Assembly (NCBI GenBank): GCA_963576735.1
Contig: OY755178.1
Span: 12,028,001-12,092,000, forward strand
DNA from: Bedellia somnulentella
Lineage: Eukaryota > Arthropoda > Insecta > Lepidoptera > Bedelliidae
DNA: 64,000 nucleotides
Direction of reading: 5' to 3'
The translations under genes and the position numbers were made by a program. Under the pieces are notes generated by a model. It was not told where the DNA came from. It was given only the letters and a program-made list of their open reading frames with translations, and made no database searches. This document shows positions 1 to 11,636 of this stretch, in pieces; the first letter of the stretch is position 1, and each line of letters opens with the position of its first letter.

Positions 1-1002
1 CAAAAGATATAGGATTACTACAAATACTTACAAATAAACGAGGAAAACTATCGCTTACTAAAAGTAGTACACATAATACAAAATTATTGTGTGAGAAGCA
101 AAAATGGTATCAATATTCATATAATAAATTCAATCACTAATTAAGCAATCACTCCTCACTAATACCTAACACGACATATGGCTCACAAATGTGCCTCCAC
201 CATAAGACAAAGGTGGTGCCGAAAGTTAGAGTCGTAATTCTAGGATCCGGATTAATTTCAAAGTTATTCGCATAAGTACGAATTGCAGGAACCTCAATGT
301 GACGCTTGCTTGATATTATTCCACGAGACTAACTTCTACTGCGGCTTGATCTTGGAATTAGCTCGCTCAACTTATTATCATAAAGTTTTAATGTCGCAGC
401 ACTTCGCCCACTTTTGGCAACACTATCACCGTTTTGGTTAAATTCACTCAAAAGTTGGTTTAGTTTTGAGAGTGGTTTGTTTCCGCTAGGACATGACGTT
501 GCTCTTTACATTTGCCTATGAATAAATTTCACGCAATTTATGTGTTTCTATGTTTTCTTAAGGCTTTTGCCCATATTATAACATCAAATAATATTTGTAG
601 GCTTTTAATAGCACAAATAAAATTATAAATTCATGTAAATTAGGTATACAAAACGCTAGGAATAAGAACAAAATTCATACAGCTCTTTCTTCACATGCTC
701 AACAAAATACATCGAAAACTATGCAAAGAAATAATTTTTCAGTATTCAAATTTTTTTCATAGAATGATAAAAACCCAAAGCGTACTTGACAAAGATAACA
801 ATCTTTCCTCCTATTCCCTCGAGAAATTATCTGGTGGCAATTATCACCCCCACAAAAAAGTGGTATGCTACTAGTAGTTTACCATACTACTAGTACCATT
901 ATCATAATATAACATTACCCGTGAAGAGACGAAGCGGATAGTAAAAAATATAAAACCAATCCAAGACCTCAATAAACAAAACGGTATACTTAATTATCAA
1001 TT
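1..1002. other. AT-rich non-coding DNA, nothing recognised
   Basis: No conserved reading frame or known repeat is evident. A small near-palindrome built of CTACTAGTAG-like pieces lies around 862-900. Confidence 0.5.
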
Positions 1003-1086
1003 TACCTTTTCACGCCTATTCTTCCCATTGGAGAGGGCAGAGACTATTAATCGCAATTTTGCACGATTAACGGGCAAATCTGTTTT
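1003..1086 (-). repeat. LINE-T 3' fragment
   Basis: Minus-strand reading shows the LINE-T end: a protein-like stretch matching IVSALSNGKNRREKVN, then a CGTGAA tail. It lies head to head with the next LINE-T copy on the plus strand. Confidence 0.6.
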
Positions 1087-1107
1087 ACTTACCATACATT
1101 CATTATT

Positions 1108-2169
1108 TGGATGGATAATAGAAAATTGGTAAAAGGGATCTATAGAGCTAGTGTGGATGGTAATGTTAGTAGAGGACGACCACGGAGAACACACTTGGAC
1201 CAAATTGAGAGTGTGCTCAAAAAGGCTGGCGTCCGAAGTATGAAGAAAAAGCGGCCAAGAGCGAGATGGATTCGCTAATGAAGGGTTCCGTAGCAGCACT
1301 AGCAGCAGGTAGGTAACATAGTAATATACAAGTTTTTGTAGTTCGTTGTAAGTTTGATTGACGTGATATCTTCTACTATATAAATATAAGTCGGGTTTTC
1401 CTTCCTGACGCACGAACCGATTTCTACGGGTTTGCATTCGTTGGAAAGGTCTCAGGCGCCGTGAGGTTTATAGTACAGAAAATTCAGGAAAAATTCCCGA
1501 AAAAATTAGGTAAGTAATTTGATTTATGACGTTTAAAAATAGAACTACTGGCTAGATCTCATTCAAACTAATTTTCGTTAGTAGTTTGTATAATAATACA
1601 CATCATATTTTTTTTTCAGTTTTATCATGCCCATATTTTAGAAGTTACGGGGGGGGGGACACACATTTTACCACTTTGGAAAAGTCTCTCGCGCAAACTA
1701 TTCAGTTTTGAAAAAAATTATATAAGAAACCTCAACATCATTTTCAAATACCTTTTGATAGATACCCCACACGTATAGGTTTAATGAAAAAAAAAATTGA
1801 GTTTCAGTTCTATGTATGGGGAACCCTAAAAATTTTGGTTTTTTTTTCAGATTTTATTTTATAATCTTAATGCGGTGTACAGAATACATCTACGCACCAA
1901 TTTTCAATAATGTAGTTCTTATAGTTTCGGAATAAACTGGCTGTGACATACGGACGGACGGACGGACGGACAGACAGACAGACATGACGAATCTATAAGG
2001 GTCCCGTTTTTGCCATTTGGCTACGGAACCCTAATAAAAGAGCATGCATGAAAATATTGATGGACGTAAACGAAGCTAGAGAGGTTTGTCAGGATCGTAC
2101 GAAGTGGCGATCAATAGTCTCTGCCTACCCCAATGGGAACTAATGGCGTGAGTATATGTATGTATGTAC
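1108..2169 (+). mobile_element. LINE-T copy split by a nested element
   Basis: The left half (1108-1251) has GGACGACCACGGAGAACACA and the right half (2034-2169) resumes with TAAAAGAGCATG and ends GCGTGAGTATATGTATGTAT. Joined, they match the other LINE-T copies, so 1252-2033 is a later insertion. The copy is only the C-terminal end of a LINE reverse-transcriptase protein and is 5' truncated. Confidence 0.8.
1252..2033 (+). mobile_element. Interspersed element, ends CGGCCAAG / ACGGAACCCTAA
   Basis: The element starts CGGCCAAGAGCGAGATGG and contains AAGGGTTCCGTAGC near its start and GCTACGGAACCCTAA at its end, an inverted pair. A run of GGAC/AGAC tetranucleotides lies at 1951-1983. This layout is familiar from many lepidopteran introns. 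Short flanking repeats (AAAAG / TAAAAG) look like a target-site duplication. No coding capacity is seen. Confidence 0.7.
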
Positions 2170-2290
2170 ATTCATTATTTTTCTTATACATGCTCTGTTT
2201 GTTTTCATCTTAACCGTACTCATACTTTTAACTAAAATTAACCAAAAACAAAATTTTGTTACACCTTCATATTGTTGACTGTTGATTCAC

Positions 2291-2384
2291 ATAAACATAC
2301 ACATATATACTCACGGCCATAAATCACAAAAAAAACGTAGCTACGCGTTAGCTAGACTCTTCAGCCACATTTGGAAGTTGATAT
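2291..2384 (-). repeat. SINE-A 3' fragment
   Basis: It starts with the tail in reverse (ACATATATACTCACGGCC) and continues to CAGCCACATTTGGAAGTTG. It is degenerate and 5' truncated. Confidence 0.65.
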
Positions 2385-2596
2385 GATGAATATAAATATG
2401 TTTTCCTAGTCTTGGGAGTTATTTATATGTGTATAAATATTACTAAATATATTGTCAAATTAGTATTCCTTACACAGGTCATTGTACCTTTCTAGGGGCT
2501 AGCTTGATCTGTGTAATATGTCCATATAAATTTATTCATTCGTTATTTATTTATTTAACCAAAATAAAAGAGAAAAAGATTGTTTAGTTACAGAAC

Positions 2597-3098
2597 GACG
2601 AGCTAATGAAGGGTAGCCTCCCGCTAACACTCAAGCGCAAGCTCATCGACATGTGTATCCTGCCTATCCTAACCTACGGCGCTCAGACCTGGTCACTGAC
2701 AGAACTTCAGAAGTCCAAACTCAAGGTTTGCCAGCGAGCAATGGAGCGCAGCATTCTCAGTGTTCGCAGGTCTGACCGCGTAAGGAACACCACACTGCGC
2801 TCCTTAACTGGCATTGCTGATGTGGGTGCACAAACCGCCAAGCTAAAGTGGAACTGGGCCGGTCACATAAGTCGTATGCACCCAGACAGATGGGCGAAGA
2901 TCGCCACAGACTGGGTGCCACAAGACGGTTACCGGCGTAGGGGCAGGCCTCGGCGGAGATGGCGGGACGATCTAGATAAGTTTTTGCCGGGGTGGCCGGA
3001 GGTGGCACAGAGCCGGGACGTGTGGACTCAACAGGGGGAGGCCTTTGCCCAGCAGTGGGACACTATAGTAAAGGCTACATAAAAAAAAAAAAAAAAAA
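2597..3098 (+). mobile_element. 5'-truncated RTE-type LINE, young insertion
   Basis: An uninterrupted 158-codon frame (2606-3082) encodes the C-terminus of an RTE-clade endonuclease/reverse transcriptase. Markers are LTYGAQTWSL, KWNWAGHISR and GRPRRRWRDD. The stop is followed at once by an A18 tail. The 10-bp duplication GTTACAGAAC at 2587-2596 and 3099-3108 brackets the copy exactly. The intact frame, exact duplication and pure tail indicate recent insertion. GC content is clearly higher than in the surroundings. The copy is dead on arrival because the endonuclease and polymerase domains are missing. Confidence 0.92.
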
Positions 3099-3192
3099 GT
3101 TACAGAACAATAATAAACAAGATAACACAAATAAGAATGTATGAATAATGGAGTAGTGATTTAAAAGAATAATAATAATACCCAACCGTAAC

Positions 3193-3262
3193 CGTGAGAA
3201 CCGCTTGTCGTGCATACGATGAGGGTTCAATCCCGAGTCGGGCAATTTGTCTTTTCTTAAGG
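3193..3262 (+). repeat. SINE-B head fragment
   Basis: It resembles the tRNA-like head of SINE-B, with the box B-like GGGTTCAATCCCG followed by TTGTCTTTTCTTAAG. It is cut off after about 70 bases. Confidence 0.5.
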
Positions 3263-3689
3263 GCCTCCCCGCATTTTGCAGCTATTGCGCTCACTCTTAC
3301 GTCAAATTTACTGAGAGTGACAGGGACGGAAAAAACGCGCGCGCAGGATAAATGTAGTTTATTTAGTTTTATTCAATAACTATAATGTTTAAATGAAAAG
3401 TTAAACTTCAAAGTTACAGATCTTAAAGCTACGCGTATATAGACACATAATGAGTTCACATGTATGTTATGCCAGTGGAGCCTATACGGTTTTTATGAAA
3501 ACAAAGCATGTTCCAATTCATTTTTTTTAAATCATATTTTTCAACATATTATTAAAATGTTAAACATCAAATTTAACACCATGAGCTAATCACCAACATA
3601 TATTTTATTCATGTCATATCAATATCATCAAATCAGACTTTATAGAATTTCCAAACAATCAATATCAAGCTATTTTTCCGGGGACGCCC
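3263..3689. other. Non-coding, nothing recognised
   Basis: AT-rich sequence without a supported gene or clear repeat. Confidence 0.4.
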
Positions 3690-3945
3690 TTGAGTCATAT
3701 GTGTGGTTAATTTATCATGGTTGTTGACGGTGTGGAAAAACATTGTGGGTAAACCCACATAGCTAAGTTGTACTCTGTAATGTGACAGTGTATTGGTACA
3801 AAACGGCGATAGGCCTGCTTTTTATCACGTGACTACACTGTCCAAGCAAAATGTGTTTACTCTGAACACCAGGTGTCAATGTCACTTGATGTTAAGAAAT
3901 ATTTGTACCTCTGCTAACCCCTTTGGCGATATATGGCACGAACTA
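3690..3945 (+). repeat. SINE-B body, 5' truncated
   Basis: It matches the SINE-B body from TCATATGTGTGGTTAATTT through ACGGCGATAGGCCTGC to CCCCTTTGGCGATATATGGC. The tRNA-like head is missing. Confidence 0.75.
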
Positions 3946-4245
3946 AACAAAAGTTTGATCATGTCCAAAAACTTCAATTACTTTAGTGGGAGTATTCTTT
4001 TCCCATGAATAAATATTTTAAACATAAAATTGTATGCATTGTTTATAAATTTAATAATTTGAAACAGATCGAGGCATTTCATTTATGTTAATATAACTAA
4101 CTCAATTTTACAAAGCTTTTATCGACATTAAAAGAAGTAACACAAATTTATTGTTCTGCTTCGTATCAAATATTTATAAGATATAAACCGTCTCAGAATT
4201 CCAAGACGTCTTTATACTGTAATAAAATTCATTAAGGATAATTAA

Positions 4246-5479
4246 AGAGCTTATTCCATTACACTTTTATCGTTGCTGAAATCGGAGGTCCTTCACAGTC
4301 ACTGCCGCAGAAGGCCACAGACGCTTGTTATTCCACTACACCGATTTCAGTTTCTGAATCATTCGCGCGCGCGATTTTTGCGGGCGGTCGTACGAAATTG
4401 CTCCCGTCTTTTTTTTAAAACGCTCTCTATCAAACTCTCTTATGGACTATCCCACTCTCATTCAATAAACGACGACACATTGCGTCTATATATCTCTTTC
4501 GCTACTATACTTACATATATCCTATTCATGTACACAACCTTTTCCAAATATTTTTACGTCATATTTCACACAAAATATTAAATAGGCGGGAACTCCTATA
4601 TGACTTAAAAATAAAAGCATATTTATTAAAAAGTTTGCCGGGGTCGTACGAAGTGGCGATCGATAGTTTCAGCCTACCCCAATGAGAGGTAATGGCGTTA
4701 GTATAAGTATGCATATATGTGATCGAACGTATTTGCTTACCCCAATGGGAAATAATGGCGTGAGTATATGTATGCATGTATGTAATTATACGCCTGTGCC
4801 TACCCCCACGGGAAGTGATGGCGTGAGTGTAAGTATGCATATTTGAAACAATACGTATCTGCCTACCCCTTACGGAAAAATGGCGGGAGTTTAAGTATGT
4901 ATGTATGCAATTAAAATTATCTGCTTACCACAAGCGGAAGTAAAAGCGTGAGTATATGCGCGTATGTATGTAATTAAACGTATCTGCCTCCTCCGATGGG
5001 AACTAATGGCGTGAGTATATATAATATAATATAATTTGCATGTATGTGATAAAACGTATTTACCTACCCCAATCGGAAATAATAGCGTGAGTATATGTAT
5101 GTATGTAAGAATATAATTATACATATCCGCCTACCCCTATGAAATGGAACCCCTACCTACCTAACTACCCCTGGAATTAATGGCGTGAGCATATGTATAT
5201 CTGCTATAAAACTTTTATTATCTTTTTTTTGTTTACGTAATTTCAATCATAGGCATGAAAAATTTTGGCACGTCCTCTCGCTGTGGCGGGCGCGAGGCGA
5301 CTAAATCGTCTGAACGTTATTCCACCTTCCTGAGACGGAGCTACAAAAAATGTAGTGAGCTAGGAGCCGAAATTTGTCTCTTTATCGGAAGCCTAGCGTT
5401 CTGAACGTTATTCCACTAGTCTGAATTCAGATTCTGTGGCTATCGGACGTTCTGAATTCAGGCAAATGGAATAAGCTCT
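4246..5479. mobile_element. TIR element with TAA duplication, carries LINE-T tails
   Basis: The ends AGAGCTTATTCCATT (4246) and AATGGAATAAGCTCT (to 5479) are inverted copies. Both are flanked by TAA (4243-4245 and 5480-5482). TTATTCCAC also recurs inside. A 3-bp TAA duplication is typical of PIF/Harbinger-type DNA elements, but no transposase is present. The middle is occupied by an array of LINE-T ends. Confidence 0.65.
4633..5204 (+). repeat. Tandem array of about eight LINE-T 3' ends
   Basis: The first unit contains TCGTACGAAGTGGCGATCGA, so it begins inside LINE-T. Seven further units of about 61-76 bp each repeat the terminal segment, with CTGCCTACCCC, a GGGAA-TAATGG core, GCGTGAGTATATGTATG and then TAATTA-ACGTA. 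Units diverge from each other by many substitutions, so the array is old. Confidence 0.8.
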
Positions 5480-5482
5480 TAA

Positions 5483-7957
5483 GTATTTAAAGACTTAACA
5501 GTATTCCAAGCAAATTTCCCTCTCAAATACTGAAAGCTAAATCCTCAGTGGGAAATGTGTTTTTTCTTCTTTTTCGTTGGAGTGTTGTCCCGTCTTAAGT
5601 AACTAGAAGCCTTAATAGGTTAATTACTACAGACTGCAGCTACTTTAGTTGTTTTAAGTTAGTAATAAAAATCTCGAGATACCAATTTTGAACGGATTTA
5701 TTTGAGAGAGAAAATTCTTGTTAATGACTTACTTGTAACTTATATTTTCTGCATCCCATTTAAGCTAATGGACTCTAAGAAACATTTGATTGCCACCATT
5801 AATGGGGTAAAATTGACTCATCTAATAATTCATCTACAACTTTTGCAAAATAAACGAGCTGAGATAGTCAAATCAGAGGATTTTTGCTTATGGATTTCTT
5901 ATGGAAATATTTTTTTACTTTTAAAACACCAAGTTAAGACACCGCCTATGGCACTCAGGCATAATTACGAAAAAAAATACAGTGCCATAGTTTCAAGTCA
6001 TACACAACATTTTTTTCATGTATAATAGTTATTGCCGAAAAATAATGTAAGTTTCCTGACTTGCCTGAAAAAATCACAGTGGATACATTATCCAAGCAAA
6101 TTTACAGAAAAGAACATCTACCATCCCTTCAGAAATATGCAGCCTAAATACTATATTAGAAATACTAACGCCCGATTTCTGAATTAAGTATTCCAGCTGA
6201 GAACAACTTAAGTATTGTTATGTCACATTGAAATCTTAACAACTGAATGAGACAAAACGATACTTAAGTAAACTTGAATAATCAATTCATAAATCGGGTG
6301 TTAGAGTCACCACCACCGCTGCTAATACCATAAATTCTTTCAATCGCATTGAAAACCCTAATAAAATCAATTCGGCAAGATTACTTACAATGTACGCCTA
6401 CATCATCAGTATTCACCTCTGTAAAGTAAAACCGCATAACACAATCATATGGAGTGCCCTATAACTAAGCATGCAAACAAAGCTTAATGTGAAATGCGTT
6501 ATTAATTACGGAAAGAAAATAAACGGTAAAGTTGTAGTCTCGGGGCTGTGGAGCGTCAGTAGTAATAATGAAGACGCCATGAAGGGTGTCTAATTAACTT
6601 CAAAATGCGGCTGCTACTCAAAGTTTACGAAGTCTGCAGGGCGTATTGCGACTGGGGAATCGATTTGGAGCGAACGTGACGAGAGGCGAAGAACCAAGCT
6701 GTAGTGCTACATGTACGTTTGTGCTAGCGTTGCAGAGTAACGTTTAAAAAGGAATTATGGATTGCTAGATTTTTGAACTAGAGGTGCTTTTTGCTTATGC
6801 CCTTTTGTGTTCTATTATTTCTGTAGTTATTTCATGAGTAATGCAATGCTCAGGTTACACTTTAGAGGATGTTCAATGAAAAAGTCAACAATTAGTACTT
6901 TAGGTGAGCTTAGATAAGAAAAAAATATAGTTAAGTTTTTGCAAAGAGATTAAACCCCTACGTTAGGTGTTTTTCTTTCGTAAACTTTCCAATTCAAGAT
7001 AAACTAGAATATTTAAACGAAATAGACAAATGGGTAAACATTTTACAGAGTCGTCATTATATTCCTACTTTGTATTGCAAATCACGAAATGTTCAAAACT
7101 CAAATGTAAAACTAGAACCTGAATAAATACCCTTAATTTTCCGCTATGGATTAAAAGATAATATTTGGAGTAATTTAGTTTCATCGTTTCACGTTGAAGA
7201 CATCAGACAACTCTTCAGTGTTCAGCTAACAAAAGTTCTTCATCAATTACAGAACAAAATTTGTCTTTGTGCAAATTCATCTTCCAGTTGCGTCCGACTC
7301 GGCTCATCAAGACATAATTTTACATCAACATTTCAACAACTATAACTAAATTATTTATGTCTCGTAAGAATATAGTATCGAGCTCACAGTCTGCGAATAT
7401 TAAAACGGAAATTGGGAAAGTTTTTGTTAAATCCGTAATTCTAAAAAACTCGACGCTGTAGCCTGAATAAAGTTTATTGAAGAATAACAAAACAAGTAAA
7501 TGTTTGTTTTCGCACGCAACCTCCTCTAAATAAGGTGATACAAAAGTCCCAGTCGAGTGAACATTTTACGAGAGGGTCGAACAAATCCCTGATACGATAC
7601 CGAGTAGTGATCGAGTTTGCAATATCTGTTTCAATTTACTCTCTTGTGACGCACTGGCCACGGATAAAATTAAAAAAAGTTTTTACGACTCTACGTGATA
7701 CTGTTTTTTTACGATTCTTCGTTCACTTCGACGGATGTCTACATCAAATTCACAGACTATAAAAAACAACATTCTATTGCTGTGTCTTGAAAAACGTCTA
7801 CCAAATCAAACTGTTGTGTTTTCTACTTTATTGAGAATGTCTACTTAAATAGGATTAAAGTCTAATGTCCACGATCCTAATCAGATCGATTTGTGATGTA
7901 TTTTTGTCAAATACAAAATTAACAGTTAAAAATTACTCTTAATTAAGAGTTAATCAG
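5483..7957. other. Non-coding, nothing recognised
   Basis: Frames of 107 and 75 codons occur by chance and have no recognisable domain. Scattered AT-rich sequence contains no clear repeat family that I can name. Confidence 0.4.
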
Positions 7958-7985
7958 CTGTGTAGTGTCGGCTTAGAATAGACCT
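7958..7985 (+). repeat. SINE-A 5' head fragment
   Basis: CAGCTGTGTAGTGTCGGCTTA and the following GAATAG match the first 28 bases of SINE-A, after which the match stops. Confidence 0.55.
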
Positions 7986-8241
7986 GTGTGAAGTTAGCGG
8001 CCGATTTCAGCGGCCGATTATAACCCTACCAAATTAGGAAGTTTTTTTTTCAATTAACTTAAAAATGGAAATAAACGTTCTAAAATCAAAGCTTTTGAAA
8101 TATTAAACTAAATCTGATGCTTTCAGTCACCAGGAAAAGGCTTTTCCGCAAGAAAAAAGACGTAACGGCGGATTCCAATGTAATTATTTAAATAAAAACT
8201 TGCTCCAATAACCACATCAAGATTCTCAACTAGATGCGATA

Positions 8242-10318
8242 ACATTTTGAAACTAGGTTAATTTGATGGCTTATAAGATAGGCTTTTCAGAAAAGCTATG
8301 CTGATCAATTTAATTGTATTGCCGATCTTCATATAGCCAAAGAGCTATGAACGCAGTAAAGCGGAAATTTGACCAAATTTCTTCTATGAACAATATTCGA
8401 TCGCCTCTCACAACTAAACAAGTTCTGCACTGGTAGCATGAGGCTTTTGAGAGCGCGTTTGATACATGAGAAGTGAGAAACTGAGAGATTGCTCATACAA
8501 AATCTGTCAGTATCTCAGTTCTCACATGACATACTCGCTCTCACACGCCTCATGCTACGGGGGCTGGTAACACTTTGACACTAGGTTATTTGGATAGCCT
8601 AGATTACAGGCTTTACAGATAAACTATACTCATCAATAGTATTGCCGTCCTTCATATAGCCAGAGAGGCATGAATGCAGTGGGGCGAAGATTTGTTGAAT
8701 TTCTTCTATCAACAATATTCAATCACCTCTCAAAACTAAACGAGTATAGTATTGAGAGATAGTATTGCCATTCTTCATATAGCCAGAGAGGCATGAATGC
8801 AGTGGGGCGAAGATTTGTTGAATTTCTTCTATCAACAATATTCAATCGCCATTCACAGCTAAACGAGTTTTGGTAACACTTTGTCACTAGGTGATTCAGA
8901 TAGCCTAGATTATAGACTTTACAGAAAAACCATACTCATCAATAGTATTGTCGTTCTTCATATAGCCAGAGAGGCATGAATGCAGTGGGGCGAAGATTTG
9001 TTGAATTTCTTCTATCAACAATTCAATCGCCTCTCACAACTAAACGAGTCCCGGTAACACTTTGACACTAGGTGATTAAGATAGCCTAGATTATAGGCTT
9101 TACAGTAAAACTATATTCATCAATAATATTGCCGTTCTTCATATAGCCAGAGAGGCATGAATGCAGTGGGGCGAAGATTTGTTGAATTTCTTCTATCAAC
9201 AATTCAATCGCCTCTCACAACTAAACGAGTCCCGGTAACACTTTGACACTAGGTGATTAAGATAGCCTAGATTATAGGCTTTACAGTAAAACTATATTCA
9301 TCAATAATATTGCCGTTCTTCATATAGCCAGAGAGGCATGAATGCAGTGGGGCGAAGATTTGTTGAATTTCTTCTATCAACAATATTCGATCGCCTCTCA
9401 CAACTAAACGAGTCCCGGTAACACTTTGACACTAGGTTATTTGGATAGCCTAGATTATATGCTTGACAGAAAACTATACTCATCAATAGTACTGCCGTTC
9501 TTCATACAGCCAGAGAGGCATGAATGCAGTGGGGCGAAGATTTGTTAAATTTCTTCTATCAACAATATTCGATCGCCTCTCACAGCTAAACGAGTTTTGG
9601 TAACACTTTGTCACTAGGTGATTCAGATAGCCTAGTTTATAGACTTTACAGAAAAACCATACTCATCAATAGTATTGTCGTTCTTCATATAGCCAGAGAG
9701 GCATGAATGCAGTGGGGCGAAGATTTGTTGAATTTCTTCTATCAACAATTCAATCGCCTCTCACAACTAAACGAGTCCCGGTAACACTTTGACACTAGGT
9801 GATTAAGATAGCCTAGATTATAGGCTTTACAGTAAAACTATATTCATCAATAATATTGCCGTTCTTCATATAGCCAGAGAGGCATGAATGCAGTGGGGCG
9901 AAGATTTGTTGAATTTCTTCTATCAACAATTCAATCGCCTCTCACAACTAAACGAGTCCCGGTAACACTTTGACACTAGGTGATTAAGATAGCCTAGATT
10001 ATAGGCTTTACAGTAAAACTATATTCATCAATAATATTGCCGTTCTTCATATAGCCAGAGAGGCATGAATGCAGTGGGGCGAAGATTTGTTGAATTTCTT
10101 CTATCAACAATATTCGATCGCCTCTCACAACTAAACGAGTCCCGGTAACACTTTGACACTAGGTTATTTGGATAGCCTAGATTATAGGCTTGACAGTAAA
10201 TCTATATTCATCAATAATTTTGCCGTTCTCCATATAGCCAGAGAGGCATGAATGCAGTGGGGCTAAGATTTGCTGAATTTCTTCTATCAACAATATTCGA
10301 TCGCCTCTCAAAAATATT
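8242..10318 (+). repeat. Satellite-like array of about 182-bp units
   Basis: About eleven units share GGTAACACTTTGACACTAGG, AGCCAGAGAGGCATGAATGC and TTTCTTCTATCAACAAT. The marker AGCCAGAGAGG recurs near 8658, 8781, 8963, 9145, 9326, 9508, 9690, 9871, 10053 and 10235, mostly 182 bp apart. The first unit (from 8242) is diverged and interrupted, and the unit near 8730 is short. Units near 8872 and 9599 share private variants, giving a four-unit period of 727 bp. Confidence 0.93.
8433..8558. mobile_element. 126-bp foldback MITE inside the satellite
   Basis: GTAGCATGAGGC at the left and GCCTCATGCTAC at the right are inverted, and similarity continues inward (TGAGAGCG / CGCTCTCA) for about 50 bases per arm. 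It sits within one satellite unit, between CAACTAAAC and GGTAACACTTTG. No gene is inside. Confidence 0.75.
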
Positions 10319-10479
10319 ATTACTGAGTTATCTTGTCATATAAGTTCCGTAGAAAAGAGAACAGCTTCTAATCAATTGGCCCTACACTATATGTATTTCC
10401 TTAAGTCATGTGTGTATTTTTTTCATCAAAATTGTTAGCGGTGAGTGAGTTATACTTATTGACGTAAACGTAATATGTA

Positions 10480-10516
10480 ATAATATATATATATATATAT
10501 GTAATAATATATATAA
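10480..10516. repeat. AT microsatellite
   Basis: TA dinucleotide runs are interrupted by GTAATAA. Confidence 0.7.
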
Positions 10517-10539
10517 TTGTGGATAGGATTGTTAGTTAA

Positions 10540-10722
10540 GGATGGCCTCGGAAAACGTTTCAAGACCAAATAGAAAACGTTCTTATAAAGGCGGGGGTCC
10601 GAAGTGAGAAGAATAATTAATGTAAGGGAAGCAAGAGAGGTTTGTCAAGATCGTACTAAGTGGCGATCGATAGTCTCTGCCTACCCCAATGGGAATAATG
10701 GGCGTGAGTATAAGTAAGTATA
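10540..10722 (+). repeat. LINE-T 3' fragment
   Basis: It contains GGTCCGAAGTGAGAAGAAT, AAGTGGCGATCGATAGTCTC and TACCCCAATGGGAATAATGG before the tail GTGAGTATAAGTAAGTATAA. Confidence 0.8.
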
Positions 10723-11158
10723 AGTGAAAAGTTTCATGATACTGCCCACATCGCTATACAGTCAAAGAGTTCAACTGATATTCACAAGTACTAGTACCTC
10801 AGCCACCCCTACGGGTCTATTTGATATAAACGATTCGCTGATGTTTCTACCTATTATGAAAAGTTTTTTTTTTGTGGTGCATTCAACTATGATGTTAAAA
10901 GCTTCCGGGTAATTAATCAACAGCGAAAAGATTCAACTTGCAAATATATTGGAGATATGGTTTTGTCGATAGGTATTTCTTGTCATAAATCCTGATGACA
11001 TACCGAGCTAATGGACCGTTAAACATTTGTCTATCGGAACGAGCGATCAACGAAAACGCTTAGCGTACGATATAGGGGGCCCATTTATCCATGGACAATT
11101 ATTAATTTGCGTCTTATATTTCTTTTATTACTGCTATTAAATACTTATATGAATAAAA
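10723..11158. other. Non-coding, nothing recognised
   Basis: A 62-codon frame here has no recognisable feature. Confidence 0.4.
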
Positions 11159-11232
11159 TGACATCCGTGGCCGAGTGGTTAGGTGACTAGCTTCTGGGTC
11201 CGGAGGTTGCGGGTTCGAATCCTTCTGAGTGT
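11159..11232 (+). repeat. tRNA-like sequence (degenerate)
   Basis: GGCCGAGTGGTTAGGTGAC resembles box A and GCGGGTTCGAATCC matches box B. The spacing suits a tRNA, but the acceptor arms pair poorly (ACATCCG against TGAGTGT). A SINE head or tRNA pseudogene is likelier than a working gene. Confidence 0.4.
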
Positions 11233-11299
11233 TGTACATAAATGGTGCTTATTAATCGTGTATTGTATTTAATAACCGTGATAGCTCATGAACACCACC

Positions 11300-11636
11300 A
11301 CACCACCTGTCGTGTAGACAATGAGGGTTCAAATCCCGGATAGGGCCTGCACTACTTTGTCTTATCTAAAGTCATAAGAGTGGTTGATTTATCACGATTG
11401 TTAACGGTGAGAAAAAACATCGTGAGAAAGCTCACAATGCTAAGTTATAGTTAGTCATTTGACAGTCGAATACGTTCAAAACGGCGAAAGGCCTGCCCTC
11501 TATTACGTGAGTACACTTTCAAAGCAAAACGTGGGTACTCAGAACATCAGGAGATAATGTCATGTGCTGTTCAGAAGTATTAATACCTCTTCCAAACTGC
11601 TTCGGGGATATACAGTGTGAACATTTGAGTTTGGTG
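11300..11636 (+). repeat. SINE-B, 5' truncated in the head
   Basis: It runs from GAGGGTTCAAATCCCGGAT through ACGGCGAAAGGCCTGCCCTC to GCTTCGGGGATATACAG, with the full body present. Confidence 0.8.

Noticed and set aside
4559..5124. Minus-strand frames with repeated YTHAITSHWG-like text
   Set aside because: They arise from the tandem LINE-T ends read antisense and do not encode a repeat protein.
5702..6025. 107-codon plus-strand frame
   Set aside because: No domain, low-complexity codon use and AT-rich composition. Consistent with chance.
8242..10318. Regular repeats that might be taken for a CRISPR array
   Set aside because: The period is 182 bp without short repeat/unique spacer alternation, and the genome is eukaryotic. 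It is a tandem satellite.
11159..11232. Possible functional tRNA gene
   Set aside because: Box A and box B are present but the acceptor stem pairs poorly. Kept only as a tRNA-like repeat.
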